Shown: positions 9,691 to 19,375 of the stretch, one piece after another
Layout: each line of letters opens with the position of its first letter
Position numbering within the stretch: the first letter of the stretch is position 1
NCBI RefSeq assembly: GCF_028621715.1
Contig: NZ_CP117466.1
Span: 124,001 to 188,000, forward strand
From: Paracoccus marcusii
Lineage (GTDB): Bacteria; Pseudomonadota; Alphaproteobacteria; Rhodobacterales; Rhodobacteraceae
Direction of reading: 5' to 3'
Length of the DNA stretch: 64,000 bases
Position numbers and translations under genes: made by a program
Notes under the pieces: generated by a model
Seen by the model: the letters and a program-made list of their open reading frames with translations, nothing else
The model's database searches: none
What the model was told of the DNA's origin: nothing

Positions 9691-9716
9691 GGGCGGGGCC
9701 ACAGGCGGCCCCGCCC
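9691..9716 (-). promoter_or_regulatory. Intercistronic hairpin between dctP and dctQ
   Basis: A perfect 10-bp stem (9691-9700 with 9707-9716) and a 6-nt loop start 7 bases after the dctP stop codon. Such structures after binding-protein genes usually protect the upstream message and lower expression of the membrane subunits. No T-run follows, so it is an attenuator or stabiliser rather than a full terminator. Confidence 0.65.
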
Positions 9717-9722
9717 GACGCC

Positions 9723-10700
9723 CTAGTCCTGCGCCGCGCGGATGCGCGCGATCAGCTCGGGCGCATAGCGGTCGGCGAACTCGTCATAGGCTGGCTGGAC
9801 CGCGGCGGCGAAGGCGGCCTTGTCGATGCCGTCGATCACCTCCATCCCATTCTCGCGCATCAGGGCGATGCCCGATTCCTCGTTCGCGGCGACGGTCTGG
9901 CGCGATGCGGCGGCGGCGGCCTGGGCGGCCTCCACGAACCAGCCCTGCTGTTCCTCGGTCAGGCCGTCCCAGTGGATCGCGGACATGGCCACCACGGCGG
10001 GCGAATAGACATGGCCCGTCAGGGTGATGTTGTCCTGGATCTCCCACATGTTATTGGCGGTGACGATGGGGATGGGGTTCTCCTGCCCGTCAATGGTGCC
10101 CTGCTGCAGCGAGGTCAGCACCTCGGTCCAACTCATCGGCGTGGGGGCGGCCCCGGCAGCGCGGAAGGCCGCGATATGGACCTCGTTCTCCATCGTGCGC
10201 AGCTTCAGCCCGGCCAGATCGGCCGGCTCGCGGATCGGACGGACCGAGTTGGTGATGTGGCGGAACCCGTTCTCGGCCCAGGCCAGGCCCACGATGCCGT
10301 GCGGCTGGAAGCTGGCCAGCAGCTCCTGTCCGATCTCTCCGTCCAGGACCGCGTGCGCGCTGGCGTAGTCGTCGAACAGGAACGGGAAATCCAGTGCATA
10401 GACCTCGGGGACGAAGTTGCCGATGGGTCCGGTCGAGGAGATCGTCAGCTCGACGGTACCGATCTGCAGCCCCTCGATCACGTCGCGTTCGCCGCCCAGG
10501 GCGCCAGCCGGGCGCAGTGCGATCTCGAAGGCACCGTCGGACCGTTCCGCGATGGTCTCGGCAAAGGCGCGGGCCGCGTCGCCGTAATGGCTGTCGGCGG
10601 GCGGGGTGAAGGCCAGGTTCATCACCTTTGCCTGGGCCAGCGCCGGTCCCGCGCCCAGCAGCATGGCCAGCATCGACGCGGCGGTCATCATCTTGGTCAT
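9723..10700 (-). CDS. dctP: TRAP transporter substrate-binding protein (DctP family)
   Basis: A 325-residue periplasmic binding protein with a cleavable signal peptide (about residues 1-22, ending ALAQA). It has the TRAP binding-protein hallmarks: the conserved arginine in GLKLRTMENEVH and the following LTSLQQGTIDGQENP segment. A strong ribosome site (GGAGACC) precedes the ATG. It delivers the ligand to DctQM. It is the second gene of the leftward apionate operon, 61 nt after apnO. The exact ligand (D-apionate, apiose or another polyol acid) cannot be read from sequence. Confidence 0.92.
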   Translation of the reverse strand: MTKMMTAASMLAMLLGAGPALAQAKVMNLAFTPPADSHYGDAARAFAETIAERSDGAFEIALRPAGALGGERDVIEGLQIGTVELTISSTGPIGNFVPEVYALDFPFLFDDYASAHAVLDGEIGQELLASFQPHGIVGLAWAENGFRHITNSVRPIREPADLAGLKLRTMENEVHIAAFRAAGAAPTPMSWTEVLTSLQQGTIDGQENPIPIVTANNMWEIQDNITLTGHVYSPAVVAMSAIHWDGLTEEQQGWFVEAAQAAAAASRQTVAANEESGIALMRENGMEVIDGIDKAAFAAAVQPAYDEFADRYAPELIARIRAAQD

Positions 10701-10761
10701 CGAAGGTCTCCTCCCTTGTGTTGGTGATCGCGGCGGACGCTCCCCCGCCCGCCGCGCGATG

Positions 10762-11592
10762 TCAGGTGATGCGGTGGATGCTGGCCTCGACCTCGTCCCA
10801 GTCGAAGACGCGCTTCCAGTCGTCGCGCATCAGCATCGGCTTGCCGAACTCGATCGCCTTGTTGCAGGCGTCCGAGAACGCGCCCTCGCGCTCGTTGAAC
10901 AGCACCGCGCCCAGGATGTTCATATGGCCCAGCAGAAAGTCACGGGCGCAGTCATGGCTGACGCCGCTGCGCGCCACGCATTCGTCCAGCGCCTCGCGCA
11001 TCACCGCCAGCAGCGAGGCGCAGACCGTCTCGGACAGGCCCGGCTCCAGCATGGCCATCTGCTTGACGGTCACCTCATGGCTGCGGGCGACGGGGGCATA
11101 GATCGCCCGTGCGATGCTGTCGCCCAGGGCGTAATGTTCGCGCGGGCCCTGCATCAGCGCATTGACCACGCCCTGCTTGGCGGCGACGCCGCCGAAATGG
11201 TCGGCCCGGCCCTCGGGCGTGTCCTCGTCGTTCCAGATCGGCGGGTGGCAGGGATGGGTCACGAAATAGGTGATGTCGGCCCGCTCGGGCAGATGGCCCG
11301 CAAAGGGCGCGGCCGCGTCCAGCACCACGACCATCGTGCCGGGCGCCAGCTGCGGCACGACCGCGCCCGCGACCGTGCCGATCACCGTGTCCGGCACCGC
11401 CAGGATCACCACCTCGGCGCCCGCCAGCGCCGCCTCCTGCGGGACGCAGTCCAGCCCCGTCTCGGCCTTCAGCCGGGCCTGCCCGGCGGGGCTGACCTCG
11501 ACATGGGCCACCTCGAAATCGGTCCGGGCCAGGTTCGTCGCCAGACGCACCCCCATCTTACCGCCCGCCCCCAGCAGCGCCACCTTGGTCAT
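10762..11592 (-). CDS. apnO: D-apionate oxidoisomerase-like dehydrogenase
   Basis: A 276-residue NAD(P)-dependent enzyme with an N-terminal Rossmann motif (VALLGAGGKMG, residues 4-14) and a C-terminal helical domain of the phosphogluconate-dehydrogenase type. The THPCHPPIWNDED segment (about 107-119) is characteristic of the group containing D-apionate oxidoisomerase, which converts D-apionate to 3-oxo-isoapionate by oxidation with carbon-skeleton rearrangement. It is the first gene of the leftward operon, with a very strong ribosome site (GGAGGAGACC), and is divergent from oiaK, whose product would use its product. The alternative is another beta-hydroxyacid dehydrogenase; the neighbours strongly favour apnO. 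Confidence 0.8.
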   Translation of the reverse strand: MTKVALLGAGGKMGVRLATNLARTDFEVAHVEVSPAGQARLKAETGLDCVPQEAALAGAEVVILAVPDTVIGTVAGAVVPQLAPGTMVVVLDAAAPFAGHLPERADITYFVTHPCHPPIWNDEDTPEGRADHFGGVAAKQGVVNALMQGPREHYALGDSIARAIYAPVARSHEVTVKQMAMLEPGLSETVCASLLAVMREALDECVARSGVSHDCARDFLLGHMNILGAVLFNEREGAFSDACNKAIEFGKPMLMRDDWKRVFDWDEVEASIHRIT

Positions 11593-11621
11593 CTCGGTCT
11601 CCTCCGGCCTTCGGGAATCAC

Positions 11622-11650
11622 TTGCCTAACTGGTATGATGAGGTGATAAT
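11622..11650 (+). promoter_or_regulatory. Probable sigma-70 promoter of oiaKX with overlapping operator candidate
   Basis: TTGCCT at 11622-11627 (four of six consensus bases) and GATAAT at 11645-11650 (five of six) are separated by exactly 17 nt. The spacer contains GGTATG (11632-11637), close to the GGTATA half-site bound by E. coli NanR, and a NanR-like regulator is encoded in the divergent operon. This stretch lies in the only gap (11593-11678) between apnO and oiaK, so both transcripts probably start here. The operator call is tentative. Confidence 0.5.
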
Positions 11651-11678
11651 TATTCCGTTACGTCAAGAGGGGATGCGA

Positions 11679-13046
11679 ATGACCGACCTGCGGCTGGCCT
11701 GGCTGGGCGACGACTTCACCGGCGCCGCCGCGGTGATGGAGGTGCTGACCTTCGCCGGCCTGCCATCGGTCCTGTTCACCGAACCGCCCTCCAGTGCGCT
11801 CATGGCGCGGTTCGCGGATTGCGCGGCGGTGGGGCTGGCTACGACCGCCCGCGCGCAGGGACCGGCCTGGATGGCCGAACACCTGCCGCCGCTGTTCGCC
11901 GCGCTGGACGCGCTGCAGCCGCAGATCCTGCATTACAAGATCTGCTCGACCTTCGACTCGGCCGCGCATCTGGGCTCGATCGGCGCGGCCATCGCGGCGG
12001 GGCTGTCGGTGCGCCCGTCCGGGGCCGTGCCCCTGCTGACCGCCGCCCCTGCCATGCGCCGCTATCAGGCCTTCGGGCATCTCTTCGCGGGCAGCCCGCA
12101 GGGGGTGTTCCGGCTGGACCGGCACCCGGTCATGGCCCATCACCCCGCGACGCCCATGGCCGAAGCGGACCTGCTGGCCCATTTGTCGGCGCAAACCGAC
12201 CTGCCCGGCGCGCTGATCGACCTGGAGGCGCTGGCAGCCGACCCCCAGGCCCGGCTGGAGGAGGCGCTGGCCCAGGGCGCGCGCATCCTCTCCATCGACA
12301 GCATCGACCCGGCATCCGAGGCCACGGCGGGCGCGCTGATCTGGCGGAACCGCGCGCGCATGGGCTTCGTCGCGGGCAGTCAGGGGGTCGAATATGCGCT
12401 GGTGCGGCACTGGCGGCAGACGGGCGACCTGCCCGCGCCGCCGCCGCCCGCCTCGGCCGGGCGCGTGGCGCGCATCGCGGCGGTGTCGGGCTCGGTCTCG
12501 CCGGTGACGGGGGCGCAGCTGGACTGGGCCGGGCGGCACGGCTTTGCGCTGCTGCCCTTCGACGCGCGCGCCGCCTGCGGGTCCGAGGCCGATCTGGCGG
12601 CGGAGGTCGCGCGGCTGACCGCCGCCGCCTTGCGCGCCGCAAGTGACGGCGCCAGCCCGCTGATCCATTCGGCGGCGGGCCATGACGGCGCGCAAGTTGG
12701 CGCGTTCCGCAGCGCGCTGTCGGCCTCCGGCCTGGCGCCCGAGACCGCCGCCCGGCGCGTCGGAGAGGGGCTGGGCGGCATCCTGGACGGGGTGCTGCGC
12801 GGGTCAGGCATCCGCCGCGCGGTGATCTCGGGGGGCGACACCTCGGGCCATGCGATGCGGCAGCTGGGCCTGACGGCCCTGACCGCGCTGGCCCCCACCA
12901 TCCCCGGCGCCGCGCTGTGCCGGGCCTATGGCGACGGCCCGCATGACGGGCTGGAGATCGCGTTGAAGGGCGGGCAGATGGGCTCGACCGATTATTTCGG
13001 CTGGATCCGCGACGGCGGCGGCCCCCGACATCAGGAGCAGCCATGA
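11679..13046 (+). CDS. oiaK: Four-carbon acid sugar kinase family protein, probable 3-oxo-isoapionate kinase
   Basis: A 455-residue kinase of the OtnK/DUF1537 family, with the N-terminal substrate domain signature LAWLGDDFTGAAAVME (residues 5-20) and a C-terminal nucleotide-binding domain containing VISGGDTSGHAM. The start is ATG 11679 because AAGAGGGG lies at 11665-11672; the in-frame ATG at 11673 abuts that site and a longer frame from 11622 has no signal. Family members phosphorylate C4-C5 sugar acids; beside a RuBisCO-like protein and apnO the expected substrate is 3-oxo-isoapionate, phosphorylated at position 4. Its stop overlaps the next start by 4 nt. Confidence 0.85.
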   Translation: MTDLRLAWLGDDFTGAAAVMEVLTFAGLPSVLFTEPPSSALMARFADCAAVGLATTARAQGPAWMAEHLPPLFAALDALQPQILHYKICSTFDSAAHLGSIGAAIAAGLSVRPSGAVPLLTAAPAMRRYQAFGHLFAGSPQGVFRLDRHPVMAHHPATPMAEADLLAHLSAQTDLPGALIDLEALAADPQARLEEALAQGARILSIDSIDPASEATAGALIWRNRARMGFVAGSQGVEYALVRHWRQTGDLPAPPPPASAGRVARIAAVSGSVSPVTGAQLDWAGRHGFALLPFDARAACGSEADLAAEVARLTAAALRAASDGASPLIHSAAGHDGAQVGAFRSALSASGLAPETAARRVGEGLGGILDGVLRGSGIRRAVISGGDTSGHAMRQLGLTALTALAPTIPGAALCRAYGDGPHDGLEIALKGGQMGSTDYFGWIRDGGGPRHQEQP

Positions 13047-14284
13047 TCCGCGTCACCTATCTGCTGGAGACCCCGGGCGACCCGCGCGCCATGGCCGAGA
13101 AGATCGCAGCCGACCAGTCCACCGGCACCTTCACCGACCTGCCCGGAGAGACCGACGCCCTGCGCGCCCGCCACGCCGCCCGGGTCGAGGACGTTACCCT
13201 GCTGGAGCCCCTGCCCCACCCTTCGCTGCCCGAGGGCGCGGGGCCGGTGCGGCGCGCCCGCGCGACCATCGCCTTTTCGCCCGACAGCATCGGCGGCGAC
13301 ATCGCGGCGCTGCTGACGGTCACCACGGGCGGCCTGTTCGCGGCGCGCGGCCTGACCGGCATGCGGGTGCTGGATTTCCACCTGACGCCCGATTTCGCCG
13401 CCCATCCGGGCCCGCAGTTCGGAATCGAAGGCTCGCGCCGCCTGACCGGGGTCGCAGAGGGGCCGATTATCGCCTCGATCATCAAGCCCTCGCTTGGCCT
13501 GACCCCCGATCAGACGGCCGAGGTCGTGTGCACGCTGTGCGCGGCCGGGGTCGATTTCATCAAGGACGACGAAAAGATGATGTCGCCCGCCTATTCCCCC
13601 TTCGAGGCGCGGGTCGATGCCGTCATGGCGGTGATCCGCGACCATGCGCAGCAGACGGGCAAGCAGGTCATGTATGCCTTTGGCCTGTCATCGGCGGACC
13701 CGGACGTGATGATGCGCCGCCACGATCACGTCGTGGCGCAAGGCGGCAATGCGGCGGTGGTGAACATCAATTCGATCGGACCGGGGGCGATGGCCTTCCT
13801 GCGAAAGCGGTCGGCGCTGTGCCTGCACGCGCATCGCAACGGGTGGGACCTGCTGACGCGCCATCCGGGCCTGGGCTTCGACTTTCGCGCCTGGCAGAAG
13901 ATCTGGCGTCTTCTGGGCGTCGATCAGTTCCAGATCAACGGCATCGGCGCGAAATACTGGGAGGGCGACGACAGCTTCGTGCGGTCCTTTGCGGACGTCA
14001 CGACGCCGATCTTCTCGGAGGCGGACCGGGCGCTGCCGGTGGTCTGTTCGGGGCAATGGGGCGGCCAGGCGTTCCAGACCTGGGCGCGCACGGGCGGCAC
14101 GCTGGACCTGATGTATCTGGGCGGCGGCGGCATCCACGGTCATCCGAACGGACCGGCCGCGGGGGTGCGCGCCATTCGCCATGCCTGGGCCGCGGCCGGC
14201 GCGGGCCTGACGCCCGCCCAGGCCGCAGCCGATTGCCCTGACCTGGCCGCCAGCTTTCAGCGGTGGGGCATGCCCGCGACATAG
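13043..14284 (+). CDS. oiaX: RuBisCO-like protein, probable 3-oxo-isoapionate-4-phosphate transcarboxylase/hydrolase
   Basis: A 413-residue member of the RuBisCO large-subunit superfamily. Catalytic landmarks are kept: Lys148 in KPSLGL (RuBisCO Lys175), Lys174-Asp175-Asp176-Glu177 in FIKDDEK (carbamylated Lys201, Asp203, Glu204), His262/His264/Arg265 in HAHRNGW, Lys304 in a loop-6-like GIGAKYW, SGQWGG and the phosphate-binding GGGGIHGHPNG. The 26-residue spacing of the two lysines equals that of true RuBisCO. Known OiaX enzymes convert 3-oxo-isoapionate 4-phosphate to 3-phosphoglycerate and glycolate. Coupling to a four-carbon acid sugar kinase supports OiaX over enolase-type or photosynthetic forms. 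The 3' end overlaps mtlK, on the other strand, by 28 nt. Confidence 0.85.
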   Translation: MIRVTYLLETPGDPRAMAEKIAADQSTGTFTDLPGETDALRARHAARVEDVTLLEPLPHPSLPEGAGPVRRARATIAFSPDSIGGDIAALLTVTTGGLFAARGLTGMRVLDFHLTPDFAAHPGPQFGIEGSRRLTGVAEGPIIASIIKPSLGLTPDQTAEVVCTLCAAGVDFIKDDEKMMSPAYSPFEARVDAVMAVIRDHAQQTGKQVMYAFGLSSADPDVMMRRHDHVVAQGGNAAVVNINSIGPGAMAFLRKRSALCLHAHRNGWDLLTRHPGLGFDFRAWQKIWRLLGVDQFQINGIGAKYWEGDDSFVRSFADVTTPIFSEADRALPVVCSGQWGGQAFQTWARTGGTLDLMYLGGGGIHGHPNGPAAGVRAIRHAWAAAGAGLTPAQAAADCPDLAASFQRWGMPAT

Positions 14285-15738
14285 GCCGCCAGCGTCGCCC
14301 GCACCCCATCCCGGCGCAGCGCGGCCAGCGCATCGCCAAAGGCCGCAACCAGGGGCGCGGACCCCGCCAGATCGCCAAAGATCGCGTGCTGGGACAGGAA
14401 CGCCTGCGGATCGTCCTTTGCCGCCAGCGCATGGTCGCGCAGCGTCGCATGGGCGTCGTCATTGGGTGCGATCGGCGCGCCCGCCTCGGTCGTGCCTTCG
14501 CAATAGCGGCACCACAGGGCCAGCTCCAGCGCCAGCCCGTCGATGGGCGCGCCCGCGGTCAGCCGGTCTCGCAGCGTCGGCAGGATGAATTTCGGTTGGC
14601 GATTCGATCCGTCCAGGCACAGGCGCGGAATGGTGTCGCCGATTTCCGGGTTCGAGAAGCGGCTGACGATCAGCGCCAGGTATTCGTCATAGCTGACGCC
14701 CGGAATGGGCTGCAGGGTTGGGATGATCTCGCGCGTCTCCAGCGCGCGCAGCCAGCCTGCGATGTCCCCGTCCGCCATCGCGTCATGCACGAAATGATGC
14801 CCCAACAGCGCCGAGGCATAGGCGATGGCCGCATGCCCGCCGTTCAGGATGCGCAGCTTCATCAGCTCGTGGCGGCTGACATCGGCGACGAATTCGGCGC
14901 CCACGGCCTCCAGCGCCGGGCGGCCTTGGGGGAAATTGTCCTCCAGCACCCATTGGCGGAAGGGCTCGCAGACGACGGGGGCGGCGTCCTGGATGCCGAA
15001 GCGGTCGCGGACCAGGGCGCGCTCGCGGTCGCTGGTCGCCGGGGTGATGCAATCGACCATGCTGTTCGGAAAGGCCACGTTGGCCTGCACCCAATCGGCC
15101 AGCGCCGGGTCCTGCGCGCGGGCCAGCCCCGTCAGTGTGCGCGCGCAGACATGGCCGTTTTCCGGCAGGTTGTCGCAGGACAGGACGGTGAAGGGCGCAT
15201 GCCCCGCCGCGTGCCGCGCCCGCAGCGCGGCCAGGATCATGCCGAACACGGTGCGCGGCGCATCCGGCGCGCCCGCGTCATGCACCATGTCCGGATGGCC
15301 CGCATCGAAGCCGTCGGTCTTGGCGTCGACGTAATAACCGCCCTCGGTGATGGTCAGCGAGACGATGCGGATCGCCGGATCGGCCATCGCGGCGATGGTG
15401 GCTGCGGGGTCCACGGCCACGAAATCGATCATCGACCCCAGCACCTGTGCGGACAGGCCCGCGGGGTCCAGCTCGACCAGCGTGGTCAGCCAGTCCTGGG
15501 CGGCCAGCCGTTCGCGCATCGCGGCGTCGCCCGGACGGACGCCCGCGCCGATCAGCGCCCAGCTGTGGTCGCGCCCCTGGGCGAACAGCCGGTCCAGGTA
15601 CCACGCCATGTGCGCGCGGTGGAAATTGCCGACGCCGACATGCAGGATGCCCGCCGTCAGGGCGCTGCGGTCATAGGCGGGGCGTGCCACGGTGTCGGGC
15701 AGCCCGGCCAGCGCGGATTGGGTCAGTTGGATGGCCAT
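14257..15738 (-). CDS. mtlK: Mannitol 2-dehydrogenase family protein
   Basis: A 493-residue polyol-specific long-chain dehydrogenase that oxidises D-mannitol (also arabinitol or sorbitol in relatives) to the 2-ketose with NAD+. The nucleotide-binding segment HVGVGNFHRAH is at about residues 34-44, and the metal-independent catalytic Lys/Asn/His set is visible in LMKLRILNGGHAAIAYA (about 286-302). Start ATG 15738 has AAAGG seven bases upstream; the ATG at 15756 lacks a site. It is the last gene of the smo operon, in the order smoEFGKS-mtlK known from Rhodobacter sphaeroides. Its stop region lies inside the end of oiaX on the opposite strand. Confidence 0.9.
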   Translation of the reverse strand: MAIQLTQSALAGLPDTVARPAYDRSALTAGILHVGVGNFHRAHMAWYLDRLFAQGRDHSWALIGAGVRPGDAAMRERLAAQDWLTTLVELDPAGLSAQVLGSMIDFVAVDPAATIAAMADPAIRIVSLTITEGGYYVDAKTDGFDAGHPDMVHDAGAPDAPRTVFGMILAALRARHAAGHAPFTVLSCDNLPENGHVCARTLTGLARAQDPALADWVQANVAFPNSMVDCITPATSDRERALVRDRFGIQDAAPVVCEPFRQWVLEDNFPQGRPALEAVGAEFVADVSRHELMKLRILNGGHAAIAYASALLGHHFVHDAMADGDIAGWLRALETREIIPTLQPIPGVSYDEYLALIVSRFSNPEIGDTIPRLCLDGSNRQPKFILPTLRDRLTAGAPIDGLALELALWCRYCEGTTEAGAPIAPNDDAHATLRDHALAAKDDPQAFLSQHAIFGDLAGSAPLVAAFGDALAALRRDGVRATLAAYVAGMPHR

Positions 15739-15819
15739 GATCGGACCTTTCGTCAAATCGCCCCGTGGCCGCGGCGCAGGATGCGCGCGGGGGGCCGGGA
15801 ATTGCAGGGGGTGCGGCGG

Positions 15820-16586
15820 TCAGCTGAGCCAGTTGCCGCCGTCGACATTGTAGGTCTGGGCCACGATGTAGTCGGCCCCGTCGGATGCCAGGAACACCGC
15901 CATGCCGGTCAGGTCGGCGGCGGTGCCCATGCGGCCATGGGGGACGGCGGCGCCGACCTCGGCCTTCTTCTGGCCGGGGGCCTTGCCTTCGTATTTCGCG
16001 AAGAAGGCGTCCACGCCGTCCCAATGTTCGCCGTCGACCACGCCGGGCGCGATGGCATTCACGTTGATGCCGTGGGCGATCAGGTTCAGGCCCGCCGATT
16101 GCGTCAGGCTGATCACCGCGGCCTTGCTGGCGCAATAGACCGCGACCAGCGCCTCTCCCCGGCGGCCGGCCTGGGACGCCATGTTGATGATCCGCCCGCC
16201 CTGACCGCGCGCGATCATGGACCGCGCGACGGCCTGCATCATGAACAGCTTGCCCGACACGTTGACCGCCATGATGCGGTCGTAATCGGCGCGGGTGATC
16301 TCGGCGATGGGGGCGGCGGTGAACAGGGCCGCGTTGTTGATCAGGATGTCGATGCCGCCGAACTGCTGTTCCACGAAGGCCACGCAGGCGTCGATGCTGG
16401 CCTGATCGGTCACGTCCAGCGCCACGGCGATGGCGCCCTCGCCCAGACCCGCGGCCGCCGCGCGGGCGGCCTCCAGGTTGATGTCGCAGATGGCGACGCG
16501 CGCGCCCTGATCCAGATAGGCGCGGGCGAATGCCAGCCCGATGCCGCGCCCGGCCCCGGTGATCAGGGCGGTCTTTCCCGACAGCA

Positions 16587-16590
<4 letters not shown>
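15820..16590 (-). CDS. smoS: Sorbitol (L-iditol/galactitol) dehydrogenase, short-chain family
   Basis: A 256-residue SDR, the same length as Rhodobacter SmoS and very similar to it as I recall ([53 protein letters not shown]). The cofactor motif TGAGRGIG is at about residues 11-18, NNAA at about 87-90, the catalytic serine in MASQAG and the Tyr-x3-Lys in YCASKAA. It oxidises sorbitol or galactitol to the ketose in the cytoplasm with NAD+. The ATG overlaps the smoK stop by 4 nt. Confidence 0.92.
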
Positions 16591-17591
<1,001 letters not shown>

Positions 17592-17601
17592 GATGGTCCC
17601 C

Positions 17602-18426
17602 TTATTTCACCGCGCCGAAGGTCAGGCCGCGGACAAGTTGTTTCTGGCTGAACCAGCCCATGATCAGGATCGGCGCGATGGCCATGACGGAGGCCGCCGA
17701 GAGTTTTGCCCAGAACAGCCCCTGCGGGCTGGAGAAGCTGGCGATGAAGGCCGACAAGGGCGCGGCGTTGGTGGTGGTCAGCTGGATCGTCCAGAACGCC
17801 TCGTTCCAGGCCAGGATGACGTTCAGCAGCATGGTCGACGCGATGCCCGGAACCGCCATGGGCGTCAGCACGTACAGGATCTCGTCTTTGAGCGTGGCAC
17901 CGTCCATGCGCGCGGCCTCCAGGATCTCTCCGGGGATCTCGCGGAAATAGGTGTACAGCATCCAGACCACGATCGGCAGGTTGATCAGCATCAGCATGAC
18001 CGTCAGGCCGATCCGCGTGTCCATCAGCCCGGTGCGCAGGAAGATCAGATAGATCGGCACGAGCACCGCGACCGCAGGCATCATCTTGGTGGACAGCATC
18101 CACATCAGGATGTCCTTGGTGTGCTTGGTGGGAGAGAACGCCATCGCCCAGGCCGCCGGGATCGCGACGATCAGCGCCAGGATGGTCGAACCCACCGCCA
18201 GGATCACCGAATTGGTGAAGGGCTTCCAGTAGTTGTTCTGGGTCTGCACCGCCTCGAAGCTGGACAGGGTGAAGGACGGGATCAGGTTGAAGCCCGAAAT
18301 GGCCTCTTGTTCCGTCTTCAGGCTGGTGATGATCGTGTAGAGGATCGGGAAGAAGATCACCAAGGCCACGATCCAGGCGGCAATGGTATAGCCGACCTTG
18401 GTGCGGGTGCTTACTGCGCGTGCCAT
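17602..18426 (-). CDS. smoG: Polyol ABC transporter permease, second subunit
   Basis: A 274-residue inner-membrane permease with six hydrophobic segments and the MalG-type EAA loop ([29 protein letters not shown]). It pairs with SmoF to form the channel. A strong ribosome site (GAGGAGC) precedes the ATG and only 10 nt separate it from smoF. Sugar specificity follows from the neighbouring dehydrogenases rather than from this protein. Confidence 0.92.
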   Translation of the reverse strand: MARAVSTRTKVGYTIAAWIVALVIFFPILYTIITSLKTEQEAISGFNLIPSFTLSSFEAVQTQNNYWKPFTNSVILAVGSTILALIVAIPAAWAMAFSPTKHTKDILMWMLSTKMMPAVAVLVPIYLIFLRTGLMDTRIGLTVMLMLINLPIVVWMLYTYFREIPGEILEAARMDGATLKDEILYVLTPMAVPGIASTMLLNVILAWNEAFWTIQLTTTNAAPLSAFIASFSSPQGLFWAKLSAASVMAIAPILIMGWFSQKQLVRGLTFGAVK

Positions 18427-18436
18427 GGGATGCTCC

Positions 18437-19306
18437 TCAATCCAGGTTCTTGCCGACGGCGCGCATCAGGAAGAACGCGACGATGTTGGCCAGGATGACC
18501 GCGATGATGCCGCCCGCGGCCGCACCGCCGATGTCGAAGTTCAGACGGGCCGCGCGATAGATCAGATAGGTCAGGTTCGTGCTGGCATTGCCCGGACCGC
18601 CATTGGTGGTCACCAGGATCTCGGCATAGATGCCCAGAAGGAAGATGGTCTGGATCAGCACCACGACGGTGATGGCGCGTGCCATGTGCGGCAGGGTCAG
18701 GTGGATGAACCGGCTGACGGCGCCCGCGCCGTCCATCTCGGCCGCCTCCATCTGTTCGCCGTCCAGCGATTGCAGGGCGGTCAGCAGGATCAGCGTCGCG
18801 AAGGGCAGCCATTGCCAAGCCACGATGATGATGATCGAGGTCAGCGGATATTGCGCGAACCAGTCCACCGGCTGCACGCCGATGGCACGCGCGATGTCGG
18901 CAAAGACCCCGTAGGACGGGTGCATGATCATGTTCTTCCAGATCAGCGCGGCCACCGGCGGCATCACGAAGAACGGAGAGATGATCAGGATCCGCACGAT
19001 CCCCTGCCCGAAAATCGGCTTGTCGATCAGCAGGGCGATCGCGATGCCCCCGATGACGGTGATCGCCAGCACGCCCAGCACCAGGGCCAGCGTGTTCCAG
19101 ATCGCGTCGAAGAAGGCGGGATCGGTGTAGAAATACTGATAGTTGAACCACCCTGCCCAGCTGACGGAGGCCGGGTTCAGCAGGTTGTAGTTCAGGAACG
19201 AGTAGTACAGCGTCATCCCCAACGGGACGATCATCCAGATCAGCAGCAGGATGATGGCAGGTGCGCGCATCAGGCGCGCAAGACTTGCGGTCTGGCGGGT
19301 GGCCAT
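18437..19306 (-). CDS. smoF: Polyol ABC transporter permease, first subunit
   Basis: A 289-residue MalF-type permease with six membrane segments and an EAA loop (EQMEAAEMDGAGAVSRFIHLTLPHM). The start is set at ATG 19306 (MATRQTASLARL), with AAAAGGACG upstream; the longer opening to 19351 would run into the intercistronic hairpin. It lies 69 nt after smoE, separated by that hairpin. Confidence 0.91.
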   Translation of the reverse strand: MATRQTASLARLMRAPAIILLLIWMIVPLGMTLYYSFLNYNLLNPASVSWAGWFNYQYFYTDPAFFDAIWNTLALVLGVLAITVIGGIAIALLIDKPIFGQGIVRILIISPFFVMPPVAALIWKNMIMHPSYGVFADIARAIGVQPVDWFAQYPLTSIIIIVAWQWLPFATLILLTALQSLDGEQMEAAEMDGAGAVSRFIHLTLPHMARAITVVVLIQTIFLLGIYAEILVTTNGGPGNASTNLTYLIYRAARLNFDIGGAAAGGIIAVILANIVAFFLMRAVGKNLD

Positions 19307-19337
19307 GGCTTGCGTCCTTTTGGGGGAAAGCGGGGGT

Positions 19338-19365
19338 GCGCCGCCCCGCATGTCGGGGGCGGCGC
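19338..19365 (-). promoter_or_regulatory. Intercistronic hairpin between smoE and smoF
   Basis: A perfect 10-bp stem, 19338-19347 with 19356-19365, and an 8-nt loop lie 10 bases beyond the smoE stop codon. As after other binding-protein genes in this window, it probably stabilises the smoE message and limits permease expression. No T-run follows on the minus strand. Confidence 0.6.
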
Positions 19366-19375
19366 GGGTCGCGGC

